This document shows positions 7,423 to 14,604 of a DNA stretch of 17,912 nt, piece by piece. The DNA comes from Oscillospiraceae bacterium (GTDB lineage Bacteria > Bacillota > Clostridia > Oscillospirales > Oscillospiraceae). The notes beneath the pieces were generated by a model. The model did not search any database and had not been told where the DNA came from. It saw nothing but the letters and a program-made list of their open reading frames with translations. Location: assembly GCA_020866945.1 (NCBI GenBank), contig JAJBVW010000080.1:1-17912 (forward strand), written 5' to 3'. Numbering within the stretch: position 1 is the stretch's first letter; every line of letters begins with the position of its first letter. The translations under genes and the position numbers were made by a program.

Positions 7423-8316
7423 TTACTCGTCCGTAAATCCAAAATTATGCAGCAGGGCGTCGCTGTCCCGCCAGTTTTCCTTTACCTTCACCCAGGTCTG
7501 CAAAAACACCTTCGTCCCCATGAACGCCTCGATGTCCTGGCGGGCGGCGGAGCCAATCCGCTTGAGCATAGCGCCCTGCTTGCCGATGATGATGCCCTTG
7601 TGGGATTTTTTCTCGCAGTATATGGTCACGTCCATATCGATGATGCCATCGTCCCGCTCGGAAAACTTCGTCACCACCACCGCCGTGCCGTGGGGTATCT
7701 CATCGTCCAGGGCCAGCAGCAGCTTTTCCCGCACAATCTCCGCGCAAATCTGCTTTTCCGGCTGGTCAGAGATGATGTCGTCCGGGAACAGGGGCGGTCC
7801 CTCCAGGGCATATTTTTCCAGCTCCTGCAAAAGCTCGTCCACACCCTCCCCGGTCTTGGCGCTGATGGGGACAATGGCATCGAAGTCAAAGGCCTGACTA
7901 TACAGGCTGATGACCGGCAGGAGGTTTTTCTTGTCCTGCACCGTGTCCGCCTTGTTGACAGCCAGCACCACGGGCGCGCCCGTCTCCTTCAGGCGCTCCA
8001 AAAGTCCCCGCTCCTGCGGGCCGATGGAGGCCACCGGCTCCCCCAGCATGGCCACCGCGTCCACGTCCGCTACGCTCTGGCGAACCACGTTGTCCATATA
8101 GGTTCCCAGCTTTGTCCGGGCCTTGTGGAAGCCCGGGGTGTCCGCAAAAACGAACTGCGTGTCCCCCCGGCTGGTCACGGCCAGGATGCGGGTGCGGGTA
8201 GTCTGGGGCTTGGGGGAGACGATAGCAATCTTCTCTCCCACCAGGGTGTTGGTCAGGGTGGACTTGCCCACGTTGGGGCGTCCGGCGATGGTTATCGTGG
8301 CTGTTTTTGTAGTCAT
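7423..8316 (-). CDS. era: GTPase Era
   Basis: Era is an essential GTPase that binds 16S rRNA near its 3' end and helps assemble the 30S subunit. The 297-residue protein has G1 GRPNVGKS (12-19), G3 DTPG (59-62), G4 NKAD (121-124) and the switch sequence PQTTRTRI. The C-terminal KH RNA-binding domain is marked by GIIIGKQGAMLKRIG and ends in the usual WKVKENWR-like block (VKVKENWRDSDALL). The ATG has an AGGAG six to seven bases upstream, and it follows ybeY by only 14 bases. In many Clostridia dgkA and cdd lie between ybeY and era; they are absent here. Confidence 0.97.
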   Translation of the reverse strand: MTTKTATITIAGRPNVGKSTLTNTLVGEKIAIVSPKPQTTRTRILAVTSRGDTQFVFADTPGFHKARTKLGTYMDNVVRQSVADVDAVAMLGEPVASIGPQERGLLERLKETGAPVVLAVNKADTVQDKKNLLPVISLYSQAFDFDAIVPISAKTGEGVDELLQELEKYALEGPPLFPDDIISDQPEKQICAEIVREKLLLALDDEIPHGTAVVVTKFSERDDGIIDMDVTIYCEKKSHKGIIIGKQGAMLKRIGSAARQDIEAFMGTKVFLQTWVKVKENWRDSDALLHNFGFTDE

Positions 8317-8330
8317 AGTGTTCTCCTGTT

Positions 8331-8807
8331 TCAGCTTTCTGTCTGTATGCCCTTTGGCTCAAGGCGGGCCATAATGAGCTTCTCCCGGCCCCGCATTTCC
8401 TTTTTCATCGGCCCCTCATCTACATGGTCATAGCCCAGCAGATGCAGGACGCTGTGGACGGTGAGATAGCTTATCTCATGGTTCGCCCCGTGGCCGAACT
8501 CCGCTCCCTGGGCCTCCGCTTGGGGGATGTTCAACACCATATCCCCCAGGAGCAGACGGCCTGATTTCATGTCCGTGTCCCCCATGGGGAAGGACAGCAC
8601 ATCCGTGGGCCTGTCCACCTGGCGTAACTCGGCGTTAATCGTCTGTATGCCCGCCCCGTCCGTCAGCAGAACGGACAGCTCGCAAGGCTGGGCGACACCC
8701 TCCGCCTCCAAAACGGCCGCGGCGGCTTTTTTGATGCGCCGCCGCAGGGCCAGAGGGCATTTCTGGCCGTTTTCGCACCGCAGGCGCAGCTTTAGTCTTT
8801 TCATCAT
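8331..8807 (-). CDS. ybeY: rRNA maturation endoribonuclease YbeY
   Basis: YbeY is a zinc-dependent RNase needed for 16S rRNA 3'-end maturation and ribosome quality control. The 158-residue protein carries the metal site as HSVLHLLGYDH (His118, His122, His128) and the upstream family block NAELRQVDRPTDVLSFP. Length is normal. The ATG at 8807 overlaps the phoH stop as ATGA; the second ATG three bases on is an alternative start. Its neighbours phoH and era are the usual partners and fit a ribosome-assembly role. Confidence 0.95.
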   Translation of the reverse strand: MMKRLKLRLRCENGQKCPLALRRRIKKAAAAVLEAEGVAQPCELSVLLTDGAGIQTINAELRQVDRPTDVLSFPMGDTDMKSGRLLLGDMVLNIPQAEAQGAEFGHGANHEISYLTVHSVLHLLGYDHVDEGPMKKEMRGREKLIMARLEPKGIQTES

Positions 8808-9826
8808 GTGCGTCTCTGCTCCTCCCGGCGGATGGGCTGTGGCTTATATTTCTTCACTGGGGGCGCAGGGGGCATGGATTTTTCATGCTTTTCATAGGCC
8901 GCGATGATGCGCTGCACGATGACGTGACGCACTACGTCCGCCCCGGAGAGACGGCAGATGGCAATATCCTCCACCCCGTCCAGCACCTTCATGGCCTCCT
9001 TCAGGCCGGAGATTTTGTCCGCCGGAAGGTCGATCTGGGTCACGTCCCCGGTAATCACCGCCGTGGAGCCAAAGCCCAGGCGGGTCAGGAACATTTTCAT
9101 CTGCTCCCGGCTGGTGTTCTGCGCCTCGTCCAGGATGATGAAGCTGTCGTCCAGCGTCCGGCCGCGCATATAGGCCAGGGGTGCGACCTCAATGTCTCCC
9201 CGCTCCATGTATTTATTGAAGGTCTCCGCGCCCAGCATTTCAAAGAGTGCGTCATATAATGGGCGCAGATAGGGGTCTACCTTGCTTTGTAGGTCTCCCG
9301 GCAGAAAGCCCAGCCGTTCTCCGGCCTCCACCGCCGGACGGGTCAGAACGATGCGGTTGACCTTCTTCTCCCGGAAGGCGGCCACGGCACAGGCCACGGC
9401 AAGATAGGTCTTGCCTGTACCGGCGGGGCCGATGCCCAGGGTGACGGTGTTTTTCTTGATGGCGTCCACATAGTTCGTCTGGCCGATGGTCTTGGGCTTC
9501 ACAGGCCGGCCCTTGGCGGTAACGCAGACCACGCCTCTTGCCAGGTCGCCGATGCGGCTCTCCTGGCCGGACTGCACCAATTTTATAATGTATCGCACGT
9601 TCTGCGCGTCGATGACCTCCCCCCGGCCCGCCAGGGACAGCAGGCCCTCAATAGCCTTTTCCGCGTACATGACGTTTTCCGCCTCGCCGCTGATTTTCAG
9701 CTGGTCGTCCCGGTTGGCGATGGTAACGGACAGCTCTGTTTCAATAATACGCAGATTCTGGTCAAAGGAGCCGAAAACGCTGATGACGTTCTCCATCCTG
9801 TCTATCTGCATGGTTTTCTCTATCAT
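8804..9826 (-). CDS. phoH: PhoH-family ATPase (YbeZ-like)
   Basis: This is a 340-residue cytoplasmic P-loop ATPase of the PhoH family. It is functionally associated with YbeY and RNA metabolism in other bacteria, although its exact activity is not settled. Walker A is GIGPAGTGKT (131-140), Walker B is FIILDEAQN (229-237), and TGDVTQIDLP follows at about 259-268. An N-terminal KH/R3H-like region (about 15-95) precedes the ATPase. The start overlaps the yqfD stop as ATGA and the end overlaps ybeY the same way, which suggests coupled translation of yqfD, phoH and ybeY. Confidence 0.94.
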   Translation of the reverse strand: MIEKTMQIDRMENVISVFGSFDQNLRIIETELSVTIANRDDQLKISGEAENVMYAEKAIEGLLSLAGRGEVIDAQNVRYIIKLVQSGQESRIGDLARGVVCVTAKGRPVKPKTIGQTNYVDAIKKNTVTLGIGPAGTGKTYLAVACAVAAFREKKVNRIVLTRPAVEAGERLGFLPGDLQSKVDPYLRPLYDALFEMLGAETFNKYMERGDIEVAPLAYMRGRTLDDSFIILDEAQNTSREQMKMFLTRLGFGSTAVITGDVTQIDLPADKISGLKEAMKVLDGVEDIAICRLSGADVVRHVIVQRIIAAYEKHEKSMPPAPPVKKYKPQPIRREEQRRT

Positions 9827-11058
9827 GACTCCACTTCCTCAGTGACAACTATTTTTTCCTGTATCTCCAAGATTTCCTCCGCCGTCATGGGCACGGCCTC
9901 GGCAATCTGCTCCTCACACTCGGCAAAGAGGGTGACGTACAGCACCCCATTCCCACTGGATGCGGTAAACTGGGCAGAAAGCATCTCCCCCTCCTGGCCT
10001 ATCTCCTCCGCCAGCGCCGCGAGCAGCATTTCCTCCAGCTCCTCCCGCAGCTCCAGCGCCTCCACGCTCTGCGTGGTATAGGGAGTATAAACGGTCTTTT
10101 CCACCGTCAGCGGCAAGGTGAACACACGCCCAACGGAGAGCGTATACTCCTCTATGATTTTATCACAATCCGCGGGGCAAATACTACTGTCTTTGTAAAA
10201 ATTTATGCGTGTTTTTCCCAAAACCAGCGCCCCGCGCACCATGAGTCCCTCTGTTGCAGTCTTTTCATCCACATACACAGGCGCTTCTATCGTCATTTCA
10301 TACAAGGTGCGGGCCGTAACGGAGCCAATGGTCCGCGTAAGGCCCTGTATCGCGCCATAGCGCCCGGTGGCGTAGCCTGCGACCAGCACTTCCCCGGCCA
10401 GGACGGCACGGTTTTCCTCCGTCAGCGCTGTGCCCCGCAGGGCCAGCACCTCCGTCACGAAGCCTGTTTTTGTGGCCACCAGGTTCACATATTCCGCCTC
10501 GTCCACCGGCTCTATGTGCGTCCTCTTTTCCCGGATGATTACCTCGGCGTGGCTGCCCCGGATGCTCACGGTCATCCAGCGGATTCCGGGCAGCTTTAAT
10601 ATCATGCTGTTGCGCACCTGATCCTGGGACATGGCCGGCCAGAAGCTGCCAATATCCAACCCGCACTCCGCCAGCGCCTGCCGGATTACTCCCTCCGGGA
10701 TGGTCTCGTTGCCGCTGATTTGAATAACCCACACGAAGGCCCCGCTGACGAACAGCACCCCCAGCATGAACGCGAGACACACCAGCAGAACCGCCCGCTG
10801 CCGCAGCTTTTTGAATACCGCCGGAAGGCCGTGACAGCGGATTATCCGCACATCGCAGCCAATGGAGGCGCCCAGGGCCGGGATCAGCTTCGCCGCCCGC
10901 CAGGGTATCTCCACCGTCATGGCAAAATCCCTGGGCGGCTCCGCGCCCCAAAAGGCAACGCCCCGCTCCGCCAGGGCATACAGCAGCTTTTCCGGCTGCG
11001 CTCCGGAGGCCTCCGCCGTCACCCAGCCTGTGACATACCGCGCATAATTCCTTTTCAT
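9823..11058 (-). CDS. yqfD: Sporulation protein YqfD
   Basis: YqfD is a membrane protein made in the mother cell of sporulating Firmicutes; it is needed for efficient sporulation and its biochemistry is unknown. The 411-residue protein has a cytosolic N-terminal domain (1-85), one membrane segment (about 88-112) and a large external domain. That domain starts with a POTRA-like stretch (ISGNETIPEGVIRQAL), includes VRGSHAEV-like IRGSHAEVIIREK and ends in an acidic tail. The start at 11058 is chosen because it overlaps the yqfC stop as ATGA. An ATG 18 bases upstream, inside yqfC, is less likely. Confidence 0.93.
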   Translation of the reverse strand: MKRNYARYVTGWVTAEASGAQPEKLLYALAERGVAFWGAEPPRDFAMTVEIPWRAAKLIPALGASIGCDVRIIRCHGLPAVFKKLRQRAVLLVCLAFMLGVLFVSGAFVWVIQISGNETIPEGVIRQALAECGLDIGSFWPAMSQDQVRNSMILKLPGIRWMTVSIRGSHAEVIIREKRTHIEPVDEAEYVNLVATKTGFVTEVLALRGTALTEENRAVLAGEVLVAGYATGRYGAIQGLTRTIGSVTARTLYEMTIEAPVYVDEKTATEGLMVRGALVLGKTRINFYKDSSICPADCDKIIEEYTLSVGRVFTLPLTVEKTVYTPYTTQSVEALELREELEEMLLAALAEEIGQEGEMLSAQFTASSGNGVLYVTLFAECEEQIAEAVPMTAEEILEIQEKIVVTEEVES

Positions 11059-11321
11059 TCCAGCTCTACCGCCCACAGCCGCCCGGAGACTATCATCTCG
11101 TCCTTATCCATGGCCACCAGCCCCAGATTCTCCCCCTTTATCAAAATGCGGCAGCCGCTCCCCGCCGCTGCGATTCGGTCGTCCGCATATTCCAAAAGAC
11201 CCCTATGCCCCTCAATCATCACCCGCGTCCCGCCGGAAATCGTGACTCTTGGCGCGCCGGAGATGGACTCGGCGGGAATGTCCAGTTTCCTGGCTGCCCG
11301 CTGCAACAGCTTTTCCGTCAT
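11055..11321 (-). CDS. yqfC: Sporulation protein YqfC (YabP/YqfC family)
   Basis: This 88-residue protein belongs to the YabP/YqfC family of small sporulation proteins. Recognisable parts are RVTISGGTRVMIEGHRGLLEY in the middle and the C-terminal DEMIVSGRLWAVELE with an upstream ILIKGENLGL strand. No enzyme activity is known. It is the first gene of the yqfC-yqfD-phoH-ybeY-era cluster and has a GGGTGA ribosome binding site. In Bacillus, yqfC-yqfD is controlled by the mother-cell sigma factor E. I could not identify a convincing sigma-E promoter on this strand in the 70 bases shared with ylbJ. Confidence 0.92.
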   Translation of the reverse strand: MTEKLLQRAARKLDIPAESISGAPRVTISGGTRVMIEGHRGLLEYADDRIAAAGSGCRILIKGENLGLVAMDKDEMIVSGRLWAVELE

Positions 11322-11391
11322 AAAACATCACCCGAAACAAATCTATGCGGATGCGGTTCAAAAAAGGACAGGACATTCATACACTGTCAGC

Positions 11392-12555
11392 ATGAAACGA
11401 TTTTTAAAGCATCTGCCGGTATTGACCGTGCTGGCGCTGTTCGGGGCGCTGGTTCTTTTCAGCAGTAAGGCGGCGGAGGGCGCAAGACAGGGCCTCTCCG
11501 TATGCGCCGCCACGCTCGTTCCATCCCTTCTGCCCTTTTTCGTCTTAGCGAATCTCCTGGCCTCCATGGGACTGCCGGAGCTTTTAGGGCATCTCGCAGG
11601 CGGGGCCATGGAGAGGCTTTTCCACATCTCCCCCGCTGGGGCACAGGCATTTTTCCTGGGACTTTCCGGAGGCTATCCCCTGGGAGCCTCTGTGGTGGCA
11701 GAGCTGCGCCGATCCGGGCGGGTAACGAAAAGCGAGGGAGAGCGCCTTCTGGCCTTCTGCAATAATTCCGGCCCCGCCTTCATCATCGGCGCGACAGGCG
11801 GCATTTTTCAAAGTCCCAGGGTCGGACTGCTGCTTTACGCCACTCATGTGCTGGCCGCCGTCACCGTGGGCCTCCTGTTCCGGGACAAACAGGCGGAGCC
11901 GCCCGCAGCATCCGCGTCCGCTCCGCCGGAGGCGGTCTCCTTTTCCGCCGCCTTTCCGTCGGCGGTGGTCAGGGCAGTCAGCTCCACCATGACCGTTTGC
12001 GGCTACGTAGTGCTGTTTTCCGCTCTTTTGAATCTACTGACGCCCCTATCCCTGCTGCCGCCGCTGCTGCGGGCGGCTGTCACCGGGTTTTTGGAGCTGG
12101 GAAGCGGTGTCACGGCGCTGGCGGGTCTCTCCCCCACGCCCGGCGTACTGGCCGCCGCCTCCTTCATGCTGGGCTGGGGCGGCGTTAGCGTCCACTGCCA
12201 GACCCTTGGCGTACTGGACGGGACAGACATAAAATGCGCCCGACACCTGCTGGGCCGGGCGCTGTGCGGCCTTTTCGCCGCAGGATATACATTTTTACTG
12301 GCGCATTTGCTATATAGGGTTGTCACTCTGCCGTATAGGGGAAATCCAGAATCACGCCGCCATTTGCAATGTCATAGTCCTCCCCCAGAAGGGTCTGGAG
12401 GTCGCTCACGCCGGTCAGAATGGCCTGATAGGTCTCCTCCGACACCGCATCGGAAGCGCCGGACTCATAATCCTCTATGGCGCTGTATGCGTCCAGAAGG
12501 CGGTATTTATATTCCGGGTCGGTATAGTCGCTGTAATCGTCCGTGTCCAGCATGA
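11392..12555 (+). CDS. ylbJ: Sporulation integral membrane protein YlbJ
   Basis: YlbJ belongs to the nucleoside-recognition (GATE-domain) membrane family and is needed for heat-resistant spores in Bacillus. The frame starts MKRFLKHLPVL and has about eight hydrophobic segments. It carries the family motifs GLSGGYPLGA and FCNNSGPAFIIGATGGIF. The recognisable protein ends near residue 312 (LLAHLLYRV, about 12330). The frame stays open for about 75 more Arg/Pro/Ser-rich residues, antisense to the convergent capA-like gene, and stops at 12555. That tail is unlike the family, and a lost stop or a small indel near 12311-12330 could explain it. The ATG has no clear SD. The same frame is open far upstream of 11392, but that part is antisense to yqfD and was rejected. 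Confidence 0.88.
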   Translation: MKRFLKHLPVLTVLALFGALVLFSSKAAEGARQGLSVCAATLVPSLLPFFVLANLLASMGLPELLGHLAGGAMERLFHISPAGAQAFFLGLSGGYPLGASVVAELRRSGRVTKSEGERLLAFCNNSGPAFIIGATGGIFQSPRVGLLLYATHVLAAVTVGLLFRDKQAEPPAASASAPPEAVSFSAAFPSAVVRAVSSTMTVCGYVVLFSALLNLLTPLSLLPPLLRAAVTGFLELGSGVTALAGLSPTPGVLAAASFMLGWGGVSVHCQTLGVLDGTDIKCARHLLGRALCGLFAAGYTFLLAHLLYRVVTLPYRGNPESRRHLQCHSPPPEGSGGRSRRSEWPDRSPPTPHRKRRTHNPLWRCMRPEGGIYIPGRYSRCNRPCPA

Positions 12556-13657
12556 ATAGGGGATAATAGCTGACGCCGCTGACCCAGACCTCCCCGGTAT
12601 CCACATCCCGGCTTATCTCAATACGGGCCGTGGCGGAAAGGTTCGTATAGTTGTCGTTAAAGCAGCTCATCAGGTTGGAAAGGCTGTAGCATATAACGCA
12701 GTTGGCGTTGCCGTCCTCCCGCTCCACGGTTCGAACCTCAATAGGCTGGGGAGCCTTGACCCCGCTCCCGACGATGATGTCCACACCGTTTTCACACAGG
12801 TAGTCCACCACCTCTGTCTGGTTATCACGGGGAACTGTGTAATACTGGGTATTATCCCACCAGTACAGGAAACAGACCACAATATCCGCTCCCGCCTCCT
12901 TCACGGCGGCGATGTCCGCGTCGATTCGGTCATAGTCCACCGTCTCCTGGTTGGTCATATAATCGGTGGTCAAAAGATTTACGCACCAGCTATTGTCAGC
13001 CACAGAGACACCACCGGTGCCGTATGTATAGCTGAGAAACGCCACCTGGACATTCCCTACGTTCGCCACGAGAAGGCCGGTGCTTATCTCGTTGTTATAA
13101 GCGCCAACGACGCCCATGCCTGTATCCTTCAAAAGGTTAACCGTCTCTGAAAGGCCCTCCAGGTCATCGTCCAGAATATGATCCGTGGCCGCGTTCACGA
13201 GGGAGAAGCCCGCGCCGACAATGGCATCCGCCATCGCAGCGTTCATCCGATAGCCCTCATAATCCGTGCCGCTCGACAGGGTACCTACCAGGGTGCAGGC
13301 CGCAAGATCCGCCCCTTCCAGGGAGGCGGACACACCGGCCAGCTCTTCAGAATAGTCATAGGTCGTCGTCTCGCCATCTGATTCGGCGGCATCTGTGGTC
13401 AGGCCCACCTGGCCCACAATATCCCCGGCAAAGGCCAGGGTAACGGTCTCTGTCGTGCGGGTTGGGGTAGCCGTAGGCGCGGGAGTCTCCGTCGGCGCAG
13501 GAGTAGGCGTGACCGCAGCTGCAGCCTCTGCCGCAGCAATTTCCGCCATCTGTTCCGTGTTCGCCTGGTAATTGAAAAATATCAGCACACCCAGGCCCAC
13601 AGCCAGAAAAACCATCAGCACATAGAGCAGGCCCGTTATAAATCCGTTTCTCCGCAT
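12323..13657 (-). CDS. Membrane-anchored CapA-family protein with degenerate active site
   Basis: The 444-residue protein has one N-terminal membrane anchor (about 8-29), an Ala-rich then Pro/Thr-rich spacer (31-68) and an extracellular domain of the CapA/PgsA metallophosphatase-like fold. Family landmarks are AGDIVGQ (77-83), the NNH block present as NAATDH (155-160), VVCFLYWWD (260-268) where HWG normally stands, and GSGVKAPQPIEV (297-308) where GHHPHVxEPIE normally stands. YSLSNLM corresponds to YSLGNFV. Only the GD and one His of the usual metal ligands remain, so catalysis by the normal mechanism is doubtful. CapA relatives take part in poly-gamma-glutamate export or attachment; no such partner genes are here. 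It begins three bases after the Mrp-like gene and uses that gene's GAGG end as its SD. Confidence 0.85.
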   Translation of the reverse strand: MRRNGFITGLLYVLMVFLAVGLGVLIFFNYQANTEQMAEIAAAEAAAAVTPTPAPTETPAPTATPTRTTETVTLAFAGDIVGQVGLTTDAAESDGETTTYDYSEELAGVSASLEGADLAACTLVGTLSSGTDYEGYRMNAAMADAIVGAGFSLVNAATDHILDDDLEGLSETVNLLKDTGMGVVGAYNNEISTGLLVANVGNVQVAFLSYTYGTGGVSVADNSWCVNLLTTDYMTNQETVDYDRIDADIAAVKEAGADIVVCFLYWWDNTQYYTVPRDNQTEVVDYLCENGVDIIVGSGVKAPQPIEVRTVEREDGNANCVICYSLSNLMSCFNDNYTNLSATARIEISRDVDTGEVWVSGVSYYPLFMLDTDDYSDYTDPEYKYRLLDAYSAIEDYESGASDAVSEETYQAILTGVSDLQTLLGEDYDIANGGVILDFPYTAE

Positions 13658-13660
13658 GGC

Positions 13661-14476
13661 TTACCTCAGCTCGCCGATGGCCCGGGCCAGATAATCCAGG
13701 CTGTCCGTCTCATAATCGCCCAGCTTGCCCTCGCTGGCCGCACGGCGCAGAGCGGCGTCATACGGCATGGAAGCCACCACCGGGATGGTCTCACAGGAGG
13801 CCGGAAGGCTCATGTCCTCCTCGGCAAAGTTCTCCACAATACCCATCACAGGCACACGAAGCATATCCGCAAGGTTAATGGCCCGTCGCAACGCGCCGGA
13901 GGACACCTCTCCCGGTTCCGCCACCGCCAGCGCATAGTCCAGAGGCATGGTGGTATAGTATTCCAGGGGCACATCCCCCGCCCCGGAGGGCATATCAATC
14001 AAAAGCACATCCAGGTCAGCAGTCCAATTCGTATCCTTCAGCAGCCAGACGGCAAGCTTTGCGATGTCCTTCCCCGGCCACAGCACCGGCTCCATCGGAT
14101 CCTCAGAGATAAGGCCCATGCTCACAACACCGAAGCCCGCAGGCCCTGGCACAGGAGCAAGCTCCGGCATATCCCCCAGAACAGGATCCTTCATGCCCAA
14201 CAGGGCGGGAACCGTGGGGCAGGCCACGTCCGCATCCAGCACGGCCACGGAAATTCCCTGCTTCAAAAGGGCCTTCGCCAGCAGTACGGACACAACGCTC
14301 TTGCCTGTGCCGCCCTTGCCGCCGGTGATAACGATGACCACCTTGGCCGGTTTTTTCACCTTGGCCCCACATTCCTGGGAGCAGGTGGAGCAGTCATGCT
14401 CGCAGGCCTGGAGCTGATCCAGATAGGCCTGCTGCTCCTCCGGGGTCATATTTTTGATTCTTTCAAGCTCATCCAT
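13661..14476 (-). CDS. Mrp/NBP35-family P-loop ATPase
   Basis: This 271-residue ATPase belongs to the Mrp/NBP35 (ApbC) group, which carries and inserts Fe-S clusters. It has the deviant Walker A GGKGGTGKS (52-60), DADVACPTVPALLG after it, an Mrp-type VVSMGLISEDPMEPVLW block, and LLIDMPSGAGDVPL. A four-cysteine cluster, CEHDCSTCSQEC (Cys25, 29, 32, 36), precedes the ATPase, as in clostridial members and loosely as in NBP35. The usual C-terminal CxxC of Mrp is not present; only one Cys remains in LPASCETIP. The start at 14476 has a GGAG seven bases upstream; an earlier ATG at 14527 lies in a hairpin and is rejected. It forms a two-gene unit with the CapA-like gene. Confidence 0.9.
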   Translation of the reverse strand: MDELERIKNMTPEEQQAYLDQLQACEHDCSTCSQECGAKVKKPAKVVIVITGGKGGTGKSVVSVLLAKALLKQGISVAVLDADVACPTVPALLGMKDPVLGDMPELAPVPGPAGFGVVSMGLISEDPMEPVLWPGKDIAKLAVWLLKDTNWTADLDVLLIDMPSGAGDVPLEYYTTMPLDYALAVAEPGEVSSGALRRAINLADMLRVPVMGIVENFAEEDMSLPASCETIPVVASMPYDAALRRAASEGKLGDYETDSLDYLARAIGELR

Positions 14477-14527
14477 AACGCTTCTCCATCGAAGAATAGT
14501 CTCTTTATTATGCGCGACGCCGCGCAT

Positions 14528-14550
14528 GAAAAACCGCAGCGCCGCTGGAA
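14528..14550 (-). terminator. Possible weak terminator after the GH25-SLH gene
   Basis: On the minus strand a short GC hairpin (CCAGC, GGC loop, GCTGCGG with one unpaired C) runs into five T residues, about 55 bases after the GH25-SLH stop. The stem is short, so it may only partly terminate. It could also act as a leader hairpin for the Mrp-like gene, because a TATAAT lies just upstream of it. Confidence 0.4.
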
Positions 14551-14556
14551 TTATTT

Positions 14557-14562
14557 ATTATA
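14557..14562 (-). promoter_or_regulatory. Candidate -10 element for the Mrp-like/CapA-like pair
   Basis: A perfect TATAAT on the minus strand lies about 80 bases upstream of the chosen ATG of the Mrp-like gene, in the 128-base gap after the GH25-SLH gene. The -35 region at 16-18 bp spacing is poor (TTCCAT at best), so support rests on the -10 and its position. Confidence 0.4.
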
Positions 14563-14604
14563 CGCCAAATTCCCGCAAAATGGAAGTCCCTCAAAAAAGC
14601 GTGG

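Noticed and set aside
7447..8433. 328-codon plus-strand frame
   Set aside because: It is antisense to era and part of ybeY, both fully supported.
10720..11391. Upstream extension of the ylbJ frame
   Set aside because: It is antisense to yqfD and yqfC, polar and His/Arg-rich, without family similarity; the membrane protein clearly begins at 11392.
14477..14527. ATG at 14527 as start of the Mrp-like gene
   Set aside because: It lies in a palindromic hairpin, and the start at 14476 has a well-spaced GGAG and gives a normal N-terminus.
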